This document shows positions 7,858 to 15,592 of a stretch of 64,000 nucleotides of DNA, piece after piece. This stretch comes from Planctomycetota bacterium (GTDB taxonomy: Bacteria > Planctomycetota > UBA1135 > GCA-002686595), in the NCBI GenBank assembly GCA_020853575.1, contig JADYYP010000023.1, positions 62,001 to 126,000 of the forward strand. The letters are read 5' to 3'. Under the pieces are notes generated by a model. That model saw only the letters and a program-made list of their open reading frames with translations. It was not told where the DNA came from and did no database searches. Position numbers and translations under genes: made by a program. Every line of letters begins with the position of its first letter. Within the stretch, counting starts at the first letter, position 1.

Positions 7858-10512
7858 ATGCCCGTTCCGCTGCACGATGACCCGCTGCTCGCCGAGATCC
7901 CCGAGGTCGACGGATTCAAGGTGCTCGAGCCCTGCGTGCTCTACGCCAAGCTGGGTGAGGGCGGCATGGGGGCGGTCTACCGCGGGCGCCACCTCAACCT
8001 CGACATCGACGTCGCCGTCAAGTGCCTGCGGCGCTCGCTGGCCGACCAGAGCGATGCGTTCATCCAGCGCTTCCAGCGCGAAGCGCGCCTGGCGGCCGGC
8101 ATCCACCACCAGAACCTGGTGCAGGTCTACGACGTCTCGCAGAAGAGCGGGGTGCACTACCTGGTGATGGAGTTCGTGCTGGGCGAGACGGCGCGCGACC
8201 GCGTGCGGCGCAAGGGTCCGCTCAAGCTCGCCGAAGCGCTGCGCATCGCCTACGGAGCCGCCAGCGGGCTCGCCGAGGCGCACCAGCGGCGCATCGTCCA
8301 TCGCGACGTCAAGCCGGACAACATCCTGATCGGCCGCGACGGCCGCGTGAAGGTCTCGGACCTGGGGTTGGCCAAGGCCATCGAGGGCGAGGTCGACAGC
8401 TCGCTGACCCAAGGCGTGATGGGCACGCCGCAGTACATGGCGCCCGAGCAGTGGGAGGACTCGAGCAAGGTCACGCCCGCCGCCGACGTGTGGGCCCTGG
8501 GCGCGACGTTGCAGTACCTCTTGTGCGGCGAGGATCCGATCGCCGTCGGAACGCTGCAGCAGGTCTTCCGCCGCATTTGCGTCGAGCCCTTCCCCGAGAT
8601 CCGCGCGCGCCGTCCCGACGTGCCCAGCGAGGTTGCGGCGCTGATCGAGCGCTGCGTGACGCGCGATCTCGGTCAGCGCTTCGCGGACTGCGGCCAAGTC
8701 GCGCGCGAGCTCTCCAGGCTCGTCGGGCGCGACGAGGGCGAGTTGGTCTCGCACCCTGGGGAGTCGACCACCATGGGGGCGACGCTCGTTTCGCCGCCGC
8801 CGCCGCAGACCATGGCCAAGATCCGCGAGCAGGTCGACACGCGCGGCGACGCGCGCTCGACGCCGCGGAATGGGCCCGCGCCGAGCCGGGGAGGCGACGC
8901 GCCGCGCACCCAACGCATCGAGCTCCAACCGACGCAGTTCGATCCGCCGCATCCGGCGCGCGCGCGTTCGCGCGGCCTGTGGATCGGCGGCGGAGCGCTG
9001 GCGCTGCTGGGCCTGGGGATCGGAGCGTGGGCCGTGTTCGGCGGCGCGGGCCAGCCCGCCGGCGGAGCCGGTCCGCGTCGCGGTTCAGCCCAGGAGGATC
9101 CGCCCGAGCGCGACCAGGACAAGGATCGGAGCAACAAGAAGCAACAGGACTCCGCGATCGTGCGCCTGCCGATGTCGGTGGCGCTCGACGGAATCCCCGA
9201 TCTGCGCAAGGGCTACGTGTCGGGGCGCGCCGAGTTCGAGCTCACCGGGCGCGTCGAGGGCTGGAACGACAGCTTCGCGGTCGAGTTGCGCGGGGGCGGC
9301 GGCTCCGTCGATCTGGTCGACGAGGGTCGCGGGCGCTTCACGCTCGAGCTCGACCTCGCGCGCGACGGCCGGCACGAGCTCGTGTTCAGCGGCGAGCGCT
9401 TGGAGGGCCCCAAGCAACTGGTGCTGACGCTCGACACGTTGGCCCCGGTGCTCGAGACGCGCACCACGGCGCTGGCCGGGCCCTATCCCGCCGGCGCGAG
9501 CGTCGAATTCGCGCTCGAGTTCGACGAGCCGTTGGGCATGGCCGAGATCGGCGGCCGTGTCGCGAGCATCGATGCGCGCAATCCCAAGCTCGCGCGGGTC
9601 GAGTTGAATGCCCCCGGCGATCGCGAGCAGTGGGAGATCGAGTGGCGCGCCGTCGACAAGCTCGACCACGCGGCCAGCGGCTCGTTCCGCGCCTCGATCG
9701 AGCGTGCGTCACTCGCTCCGGTGCTCCCGCAGGGTGGAGGCGAGCGCACGAACACGAACAGCAGCACGGGCGCGAGCTCGAGCGTCAAGTTGCGCGCGCC
9801 CTCGGGTTGCGATCCCTTCGGAACCGAAGCGCTGACCATCGGCGGCGTGGCTTGGGCCAAGCGCATCCGCCAGCGCGCGACCAAGATCGTGTTGGTGCTC
9901 GTGCCCGACGGGACATTCGTGCAAGGCGCCAGCAGCGACGATGCGCGCGCGCCCGCGGTCGCGATCACCAAGCCCTTCTACATCTCGGTCGGCGAGGTCT
10001 CGCAGGCCGAGTACGCGGCCGCGATGGGCAAGGCTGCTCCGGACGCTGCCAGCGCGGATTTGCCGCGCATGGGGCTGTCGTGGAACGACGCCAACGAATT
10101 CGCTCGCAAGCGCGGGTTCACGTTGCCGACCGAGGCGGAGTGGGAGTACGCGTGCCGCGCGGGCTCCAAGCGTGCATTCCACTTCGGCGATGCGCTCAGC
10201 GATGCGCAGGCGGCGACCAAGGCCTCCGGCGGCAAGCTGCGCGCGTGCGGCACGGGCCAGCCGAACGCGTTCGGGCTCGCCGACATGCACGGCAACGTCA
10301 AGGAATTCTGTCGCGATCGCTTCGCGACCAGCGATGACCGAGCGACGCCGCCGGAGCGCGATCCGCTCGGCCGCAGCGGCAATTTGCGCGTCGTGCGCGG
10401 CGGTTCGTACGTCAGCGATCCGAGCTTCTGCACCTCGAGCGCGCGCCAGGTCGTCGACGCCGCGCGCGCCGTGGCCGACGCCGGACTGCGCGTGACTCTG
10501 CCGCTCGAGTAG
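7858..10512 (+). CDS. Membrane Ser/Thr protein kinase fused to a formylglycine-generating-enzyme-like domain
   Basis: About 884 residues. The N-terminal Hanks-type kinase has a Gly-rich loop (GEGGMG), H-R-D-V-K-P-D-N catalytic loop, D-L-G in place of D-F-G, and an A-P-E motif. A transmembrane segment follows at about residues 372-394. The exported part has an Ig-like or beta-rich stretch, then from about residue 674 an FGE-sulfatase/SUMF1-type domain with a sulfatase-modifying-like E-W-E-Y-A-C and D-M-H-G-N-V-K-E-F signature. FGE-like domains of this kind are often non-catalytic binding modules. An upstream in-frame ATG at 7822 is possible; I prefer 7858 because the extra residues are Arg/Pro-rich. 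It is transcribed away from the cytochrome operon. Confidence 0.85.
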   Translation: MPVPLHDDPLLAEIPEVDGFKVLEPCVLYAKLGEGGMGAVYRGRHLNLDIDVAVKCLRRSLADQSDAFIQRFQREARLAAGIHHQNLVQVYDVSQKSGVHYLVMEFVLGETARDRVRRKGPLKLAEALRIAYGAASGLAEAHQRRIVHRDVKPDNILIGRDGRVKVSDLGLAKAIEGEVDSSLTQGVMGTPQYMAPEQWEDSSKVTPAADVWALGATLQYLLCGEDPIAVGTLQQVFRRICVEPFPEIRARRPDVPSEVAALIERCVTRDLGQRFADCGQVARELSRLVGRDEGELVSHPGESTTMGATLVSPPPPQTMAKIREQVDTRGDARSTPRNGPAPSRGGDAPRTQRIELQPTQFDPPHPARARSRGLWIGGGALALLGLGIGAWAVFGGAGQPAGGAGPRRGSAQEDPPERDQDKDRSNKKQQDSAIVRLPMSVALDGIPDLRKGYVSGRAEFELTGRVEGWNDSFAVELRGGGGSVDLVDEGRGRFTLELDLARDGRHELVFSGERLEGPKQLVLTLDTLAPVLETRTTALAGPYPAGASVEFALEFDEPLGMAEIGGRVASIDARNPKLARVELNAPGDREQWEIEWRAVDKLDHAASGSFRASIERASLAPVLPQGGGERTNTNSSTGASSSVKLRAPSGCDPFGTEALTIGGVAWAKRIRQRATKIVLVLVPDGTFVQGASSDDARAPAVAITKPFYISVGEVSQAEYAAAMGKAAPDAASADLPRMGLSWNDANEFARKRGFTLPTEAEWEYACRAGSKRAFHFGDALSDAQAATKASGGKLRACGTGQPNAFGLADMHGNVKEFCRDRFATSDDRATPPERDPLGRSGNLRVVRGGSYVSDPSFCTSSARQVVDAARAVADAGLRVTLPLE

Positions 10513-10533
10513 CACGCCGGTCCCAGCGTGTTT
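10513..10533 (+). terminator. Weak hairpin after the kinase-FGE gene
   Basis: CACGC (10513-10517) and GCGTG (10526-10530) pair around an 8-nt loop and are followed by TTT, directly after the stop codon. The 5-bp stem is short, so this is a weak terminator candidate. Confidence 0.25.
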
Positions 10534-10601
10534 CTCGCGTGGGCCGCGGCCGCTACCGTGGAGCAATGGCCCTGGCACCGTACCTCGATGGGGATCTACG
10601 C

Positions 10602-11288
10602 ATGGACTCGCGACGCGCTTGGTGGCTGCTTTCGCTCGTGCTGCTCTTGGGCTGGACCGGAGCCTGTCGCAGCGCGCCGCCGACCGGCGTGATGGCCAGC
10701 GATGCGCGCTGGGTCGGAGCGGCTCCGAGTTTCGCGGCGGAAGCCGCCGGTGGCCGGCGCGTGCACATCACCTTGGACGACCCGACGCGTTCAGCCGAAG
10801 CGCCGCGCTTGCTCGCGACGTTGCAGCAGGGCGCCAGCGACAAGGGCTACACGATCGTCCAGGACTCCGCTCAAGCCGAGGTGCTGTGCCGCGTGTCGCT
10901 GCGCTACCTCGGGCGCGTCACTCCGCCGGATGGCCAGCTCGCGTTGGTCGAAAAGGCCGGGCCGACGATCCAGGCCGGTGACGAGAACTGGCTCGCCGCG
11001 GACGGCAGCGGCTTCGACACCGAGATGCGCAAGGCGACGCTGGTGCGCTACAAGCCCAACGTGCGCTCGGCCTTCGGGGAGGTTCTGCGCGGCGTGGAGG
11101 AGGACGCCTGGGCGCTGGTGCTCGATTTCGGCATCGGCGTGCGCGATCCGGCATCCCGCGAGCACATCCAGCGCCACGAGGGCCGCCTGTGGAGCGCCGC
11201 GCGCGCGCCGAAGCTGGCTCGGCCTGAAGCCGTCCAAGCGCTGCTCGAAGCTCTGGCGCCGCTCGCGCCCGCCGCGTTGCCGCACTGA
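10602..11288 (+). CDS. Probable lipoprotein, TraT-like
   Basis: 228 residues from the ATG at 10602, chosen because it places a basic n-region (M-D-S-R-R) and hydrophobic core just before T-G-A-C, a plausible though imperfect lipobox. The middle has L-Q-Q-G-A-S-D-K-G-Y-T-I-V-Q-D followed by Q-A-E-V-L, which resembles the TraT/complement-resistance lipoprotein family, where a gene product 'K-G-Y-x-V-V-x-D-P-x-x-A' element is usual. If correct, the protein sits in the outer membrane facing the surface or periplasm. No partner genes are adjacent. The TraT assignment is from pattern memory and moderate only. Confidence 0.6.
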   Translation: MDSRRAWWLLSLVLLLGWTGACRSAPPTGVMASDARWVGAAPSFAAEAAGGRRVHITLDDPTRSAEAPRLLATLQQGASDKGYTIVQDSAQAEVLCRVSLRYLGRVTPPDGQLALVEKAGPTIQAGDENWLAADGSGFDTEMRKATLVRYKPNVRSAFGEVLRGVEEDAWALVLDFGIGVRDPASREHIQRHEGRLWSAARAPKLARPEAVQALLEALAPLAPAALPH

Positions 11289-11365
11289 GGGATCGGCGAA
11301 CAGGTGAAGGCCGCGAGCAATCAGGATGATGGTCGCGCCGTCTCTCAGGGGGCGCCGGACGTCGA

Positions 11366-11386
11366 GGCCGTGGTCGATTCACGGCC
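11366..11386. terminator. 7-bp stem hairpin between the TraT-like gene and the next small frame
   Basis: GGCCGTG (11366-11372) pairs perfectly with CACGGCC (11380-11386) around a 7-nt loop. It lies about 80 nt past the TraT-like stop in otherwise non-coding sequence. Only a short ATTT follows, so the terminator role is tentative. Confidence 0.3.
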
Positions 11387-11409
11387 CACATTTCAGGCGC
11401 TGGGTCGCT

Positions 11410-11436
11410 CCGCGGTCGGCGTGGAACCGCGGTCGG
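11410..11436. repeat. 10-bp direct repeat upstream of the small secreted-protein frame
   Basis: CCGCGGTCGG occurs at 11410-11419 and again at 11427-11436, a 17-bp period, each copy containing the palindrome CCGCGG. The position, about 55-80 bp before the next possible start, would suit a regulator site, but no regulator can be named. Confidence 0.3.
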
Positions 11437-11491
11437 GCGTAGTCACGACGCGCGCTCAGGGTAGGATTCAAGCTCACGCGCCGCGCTCACC

Positions 11492-11866
11492 TTGGAACTC
11501 CGCACGCTCCTGACTTGGCTGTTCGTCGTCTTCCTCGCGTTCACTCGCGGCGGGAGCCTCGTGGCGAGCGCCGGCAATGCTCAGCACGCCGGCGGCCAAG
11601 GCGAGCCTTCGATCTCGGCTCAGTTGAGTCGCGTCGAGCTGCCCTGCACCGAGCTTTCGAGCTCCCACGCGCCGCTGGCGAGTCTCGAGGGCCGCGCGCC
11701 GTTGCCCGAGGGCGACGGAGACGCGCTCGCCGAGCGAGCAACGATCTCCGTCGCGCGCGCCACGTTCACGGCGCGCGCCTTCGTGACCGAGCGCCGCGGG
11801 CGCCGTCCCGATGCGCAGTCGCATTTGCGCTGCAGCGCGGCCGACGCGGCCGGCGCGAGAGCCTGA
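11492..11866 (+). CDS. Small hypothetical, possibly secreted protein
   Basis: A 124-residue frame from a TTG codon with a hydrophobic N-terminus (about residues 6-27, L-L-T-W-L-F-V-V-F-L-A-F) that could be a signal peptide or anchor. The rest is Ala/Arg/Ser-rich without a recognisable domain and grades into low-complexity composition. It precedes the HPr-like gene by 130 bp. It could equally be a chance frame in GC-rich DNA. Confidence 0.3.
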   Translation: MELRTLLTWLFVVFLAFTRGGSLVASAGNAQHAGGQGEPSISAQLSRVELPCTELSSSHAPLASLEGRAPLPEGDGDALAERATISVARATFTARAFVTERRGRRPDAQSHLRCSAADAAGARA

Positions 11867-11996
11867 CGAGTCCGCAGCGCATCGCGTTGCACCGTGCGCG
11901 CCGCCTGTGGCGTCGCAGCGCACTCCGCGGCCGGGTTTCCCCCGGTGATGCCGCCTGAGCTCGCAGCTCTCGGTCGCTTTCCTCACGAGACCTCAC

Positions 11997-12359
11997 ATGT
12001 CCATGCTGCGCTGGGTCACGTATCTCGGACCCGGACTGCTCACGGTGCAGATTCCCGACGATTTCGAGCTGCACGCACGCCCCGCGGTGCTGATCGCTCG
12101 AGTCGTGCAACACCACGGAACGCCAGTCGAGCTCGACATCGACGGCCGCGCTTGCCTGCCGGGCTCGATCATCGACCTGCTGATCCACTTCCACTCCGCC
12201 GGCCACGCGCGGCAGCTGGTGTTCCGCGGTCCCGACTCGACCCTGCGCGATCTGTGCGCGCTGTTCGAGCACGACCTCGGCGAGCGCGGACTGTCCGCGA
12301 TGCCCCCCGAACTCGACTTCCTGCGACGCCTCGGCGATGGCGGGGAGCACGAGGCCTGA
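11997..12359 (+). CDS. HPr-like phosphocarrier domain protein
   Basis: 120 residues. The segment I-P-D-D-F-E-L-H-A-R-P-A-V-L-I-A carries the hallmark L-H-A-R-P-A of the PTS phosphocarrier HPr, in which the His (residue 27 here) is phosphorylated by enzyme I. The following V-E-L-D-I-D-G-R-A-C-L-P-G-S-I-I-D-L-L fits the HPr fold, with S at about the regulatory-Ser region. It is longer than classical HPr (about 85-90 residues) at both ends. No enzyme I, enzyme II or HPr kinase gene is nearby, so it is an orphan, perhaps regulatory. A strongly structured non-coding stretch follows its stop. Confidence 0.75.
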   Translation: MSMLRWVTYLGPGLLTVQIPDDFELHARPAVLIARVVQHHGTPVELDIDGRACLPGSIIDLLIHFHSAGHARQLVFRGPDSTLRDLCALFEHDLGERGLSAMPPELDFLRRLGDGGEHEA

Positions 12360-12369
12360 CCGTTTGCCC

Positions 12370-12478
12370 GGCCCCGCCGTCGATCGTTCGACTCGTCGTC
12401 CCACATCCCCACTCCGTCACGAGTCGAGTTCGGTCTGCCCCCGGACGGCGGGGCCACCCTTTCTCCTGTTTCCAGGAG
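12370..12478. ncRNA. Nested hairpins in a 432-bp non-coding gap; terminator complex or structured RNA
   Basis: Three stems are visible just after the HPr-like stop. The outer one is GGCCCCGCCGTC (12370-12381) with its exact complement at 12444-12455, 12 bp. Nested inside is TCGACTCGT (12388-12396) with ACGAGTCGA at 12419-12427, 9 bp. A separate hairpin CTCCTG-TTTC-CAGGAG lies at 12463-12478. A pyrimidine run (CCCTTTCTCC) follows the outer stem. A terminator is the simplest reading, but the nested design is more elaborate than needed. Strand is undetermined. From 12479 to 12791 I see nothing coding. Confidence 0.45.
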
Positions 12479-12791
12479 CGTGCCCGCCCAGACTCGACGA
12501 CGAGCGCCACCACGTCCGAGCATGCGCGGCGCGAGCCGTGCCGGCTCCGGTGCGGCGAACGCGCTCGTCGCGGCGTCGAGCTTCGACGGCATGTGTTGTC
12601 GATCGAGCGCGGTCGATCTCGCCTGCGGGGAGCTCGCCGACAAGGGCCTCGACGGCGCGTCGCAGAGCGGCGCAGCGCTGTTCCAGTGGGGCTCGCCCCG
12701 AAAGACGTCGCACTTTCCGCGAGTCGCGTGATGCGCTCGCTCGGACGCAGCGCTCCACCGTCCTTGGACCCCCGACCAAGGACAATCGGAC

Positions 12792-15572
12792 ATGAGCTCG
12801 AGAATCAATTCGTGGCGTTTGGCATCGATGCTGTGGGCTGCCGTAGCTGCACCGGCAGCCACCGCCTTTGCTCAGCAGGCGGACGCCGGAGTGCGCATCA
12901 CACGCGACGTCGTGGGCCCCTGCGACTCGGCGCATCAGGTCTGCTGTGACGGATCGCTATGCTCCCAGCCCTCGCAGTCGTTCGCCTTCGTCGACTGCCC
13001 GCGCTCCACCGACAACCCGATCGCCAACGCCTCCGCGGCCATCGTCGCCGGCGCGAGCCAATTGCACGCCGAGGCACACGAAGGGCTCACCGCGAGCGCT
13101 CAAGCGTGCAGTGCGTACGCGCAGGCGCGCTGGCGCGACTCGTTGATGGTCGTCGGCGGCTCCGGCCAGTACCTGCTCAGGTTGGACCTGAACGTGGCGC
13201 ACGTCGGAGTCGCGACGCCAGGGTCCGTATACGCCGGACGCGTTTCGAGCTCTCTCGAGGTCAACGGCTCCCTGGTGTATGCGAGCAACACGCCGGGACC
13301 ACAGTACTCGTTGGTGCTGGGCCCGTTTTCGTTCGCGCAGTACGTCAACCTGGACTTGCTCCTCAAGAGCCAAATCTCCGTGCCGTACTGCATCACCGTC
13401 GTCCCCGGCAGCGCCGATGTCGCGACCGACGTCTCGTTCGGTCCGTTGCAAGTGCTCGATCTCTCGGGGAATCCACTTTCGTCGGCGTGGATCGGAAGCT
13501 CGAGCGGTCATACCTATGGGGCCAACAGCGCGCCGGCGCGCGTGCACGTCGACCCCAATGCCGCGCCCGGTGGCGACGGGGCGAGCTGGGCGACGGCGGT
13601 TTCCGATCTGCGCTGGGCGCTCGAGCTCGCGAAGCTACCCGAGGTCCAGGAGCTGTGGATCGCCCAGGGCACGTACCGACCAGACTCCGGCTTCGGTGCA
13701 TTTGCGTCCGACCGAAATGCCACGTTCGCCGTGCCCAGTGGCACGCGCGTGTTCGGTGGATTCGCTGGCAATGAGTCTCAGCTCGACCAGCGCGCGCCGG
13801 GCGCCCATCCCACGATCCTGAGCGGCGACATCGGAGCTCCAGGCGTTTCTACCGACAACTCCCACCGCGTCGTCACGCTGAGCTCGACAGCGCTCTCCAC
13901 CACGCTCGATGGCTTGTCGATCCGCGATGGACGAGCGGACAACCTCGCGACCAACAAGACCAGCGGAGCAGGGATCTTCGCCAGCGCGGCATCCGCAACG
14001 CTTCGAGGTTGCACCTTCAACTCCAACTTCGCGGTGGCAACGGGCGCTGCCATCCAGGCCACGAGCACGGCGGCGCAGATGCTCGTGGTGGACGACTGCC
14101 AATTCTCCGGAAACACCACCGGAACCGGCAATTATAGCGGGGGTGGCGCAATCGCCACTTTGCAGAACGTCTCGCTGCAGATCTCCGACTCCACCTTCGG
14201 CGACAACGCCGCCGGAGTGACTGGCGGGGCGTTGCGACTGTACGGCGGAGCCGTGTCGATCTCCGACTCGCTGTTCGAAGGCAACTCCACGACGGTGGCC
14301 GGAGCTGCTGGCGGTGCGATTTTCCAGGCGGACTGGAGCGGCGCTCCACTCGCGAGCCTCGTCCTCGAGCGCTCACGCTTCACCGACAACTCCAGCGCCG
14401 GCTACGGTGGTGCGCTCGCCATCAGCCTCGCTGCACGGCCAACGATCCGCGAGTGCGCGTTCATCGACAATCACGCCGTCGGCGTGGTCGCGATCACTGC
14501 AACGCTGGGCGGAGGGGCGATCGCGGCATTGCAGCACGTCGCGATCGAGCGCTGCCAGTTCGTCGGCAACAGCTCGGGCTTGCGCGGTGGAGCGGTTCAC
14601 GTGGCCTCCGCGACCGCCAGCGACACGACGATCTCGAGCTCTCTCTTCAGCGGAAACGTGGGTGGGCCGGGAAGCGCGCTGGGCGGAGCGCTTCGCTTCG
14701 AAAAGGCGCCGCCGGCGACGGATCCCGCCGCGGTGCGCAGCTGCACGTTCTCAGGCAACTCGGCGGCGACTGGATCCGTGCTCTCGGTCGGCACAGGGAC
14801 GGCGCGCGTCGACAACTCGATCGTGTGGGCCGTGGGCACGACCTCCACGGGCATCGCCGGCTCGGCGACCCTCACGAACTGCGTACTGCGTGTGCCCTGG
14901 ACCGGGAGCGGCCAGGGGAATCTCGCGCTCGACCCGCAGTTCCGCGACGCCGTGGGCGGGGACTTCCGTCTCGGGCTGAGCTCGCCAGCGATCGATGCGG
15001 GTTCGAATGCGGCAGCGATCGGACTCACGCTGGACCTCAACGGTCTGGCGCGCTTCGTCGACGATTGCGCGCGGCCCGACACGGGTGCGGGCAGTGCACC
15101 GCTGATCGACATCGGCGCGTTCGAGTCGCAGGGCGGCAATCGCGGCTACACCTATGGCACCGCGAAGACCAATTCACTTGGCTGTGTGCCAGCGATCGAG
15201 CTGCAGGGCACCTGCTCAGCCAGCGCACCCAGCGGCTTCGTCGTGCGTACGACGCAGCTCCTGAACAACAAGTCGGCGATTCCGCTGTACAGCCTCGCGG
15301 GCTCATCGGCGACTCCGCTGGGAGGCGGGACACTGTGGATCGCGGCGCCGCGCAAGCGCACCGCTGCGACCAACACGTCCGGCAATCAAGGCGGAGTCGA
15401 TTGCAGCGGAGTGGTCGACTTCGACTTCAACACTTGGATCGCGAGCGGCCGGGACCCGGCGCTGCTTCCCGGCCAACAAGTATGGATGCAGATCTGGAGC
15501 CGCGATCCAGGTTTCGGCGGCAGCAACGCGATCAGCCTGTCCGACGCGGCGACGTTCGTCGTTTGCCAGTGA
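12792..15572 (+). CDS. Large secreted right-handed beta-helix protein
   Basis: 926 residues with an N-terminal signal peptide (basic start, Ala-rich core, cleavage near A-F-A-Q-Q). Residues from about 250 onward open with V-H-V-D-P-N and A-S-W-A-T-A, the common entry of parallel beta-helix 'choice-of-anchor Q' proteins. Repeated G-G-A-I and F-x-G-N-S units of roughly 20-30 residues, as in polymorphic-outer-membrane-type repeats, follow up to a typical S-P-A-I-D-A-G end block. The last 110 residues form a separate domain with D-C-S-G and W-S-R-D-P-G-F that recurs, decayed, at 22925-23117. It is probably a surface or cell-wall protein; the ligand is unknown. A VCBS-repeat gene follows 20 bp downstream. 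Confidence 0.85.
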   Translation: MSSRINSWRLASMLWAAVAAPAATAFAQQADAGVRITRDVVGPCDSAHQVCCDGSLCSQPSQSFAFVDCPRSTDNPIANASAAIVAGASQLHAEAHEGLTASAQACSAYAQARWRDSLMVVGGSGQYLLRLDLNVAHVGVATPGSVYAGRVSSSLEVNGSLVYASNTPGPQYSLVLGPFSFAQYVNLDLLLKSQISVPYCITVVPGSADVATDVSFGPLQVLDLSGNPLSSAWIGSSSGHTYGANSAPARVHVDPNAAPGGDGASWATAVSDLRWALELAKLPEVQELWIAQGTYRPDSGFGAFASDRNATFAVPSGTRVFGGFAGNESQLDQRAPGAHPTILSGDIGAPGVSTDNSHRVVTLSSTALSTTLDGLSIRDGRADNLATNKTSGAGIFASAASATLRGCTFNSNFAVATGAAIQATSTAAQMLVVDDCQFSGNTTGTGNYSGGGAIATLQNVSLQISDSTFGDNAAGVTGGALRLYGGAVSISDSLFEGNSTTVAGAAGGAIFQADWSGAPLASLVLERSRFTDNSSAGYGGALAISLAARPTIRECAFIDNHAVGVVAITATLGGGAIAALQHVAIERCQFVGNSSGLRGGAVHVASATASDTTISSSLFSGNVGGPGSALGGALRFEKAPPATDPAAVRSCTFSGNSAATGSVLSVGTGTARVDNSIVWAVGTTSTGIAGSATLTNCVLRVPWTGSGQGNLALDPQFRDAVGGDFRLGLSSPAIDAGSNAAAIGLTLDLNGLARFVDDCARPDTGAGSAPLIDIGAFESQGGNRGYTYGTAKTNSLGCVPAIELQGTCSASAPSGFVVRTTQLLNNKSAIPLYSLAGSSATPLGGGTLWIAAPRKRTAATNTSGNQGGVDCSGVVDFDFNTWIASGRDPALLPGQQVWMQIWSRDPGFGGSNAISLSDAATFVVCQ

Positions 15573-15592
15573 CGCGAGCAGGAGCCTCAGCC

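Noticed and set aside
12337..12795. Open frames in the gap after the HPr-like gene
   Set aside because: Compositions are Arg/Ser/Pro-rich with no start signal, and strong hairpins occupy part of the stretch.
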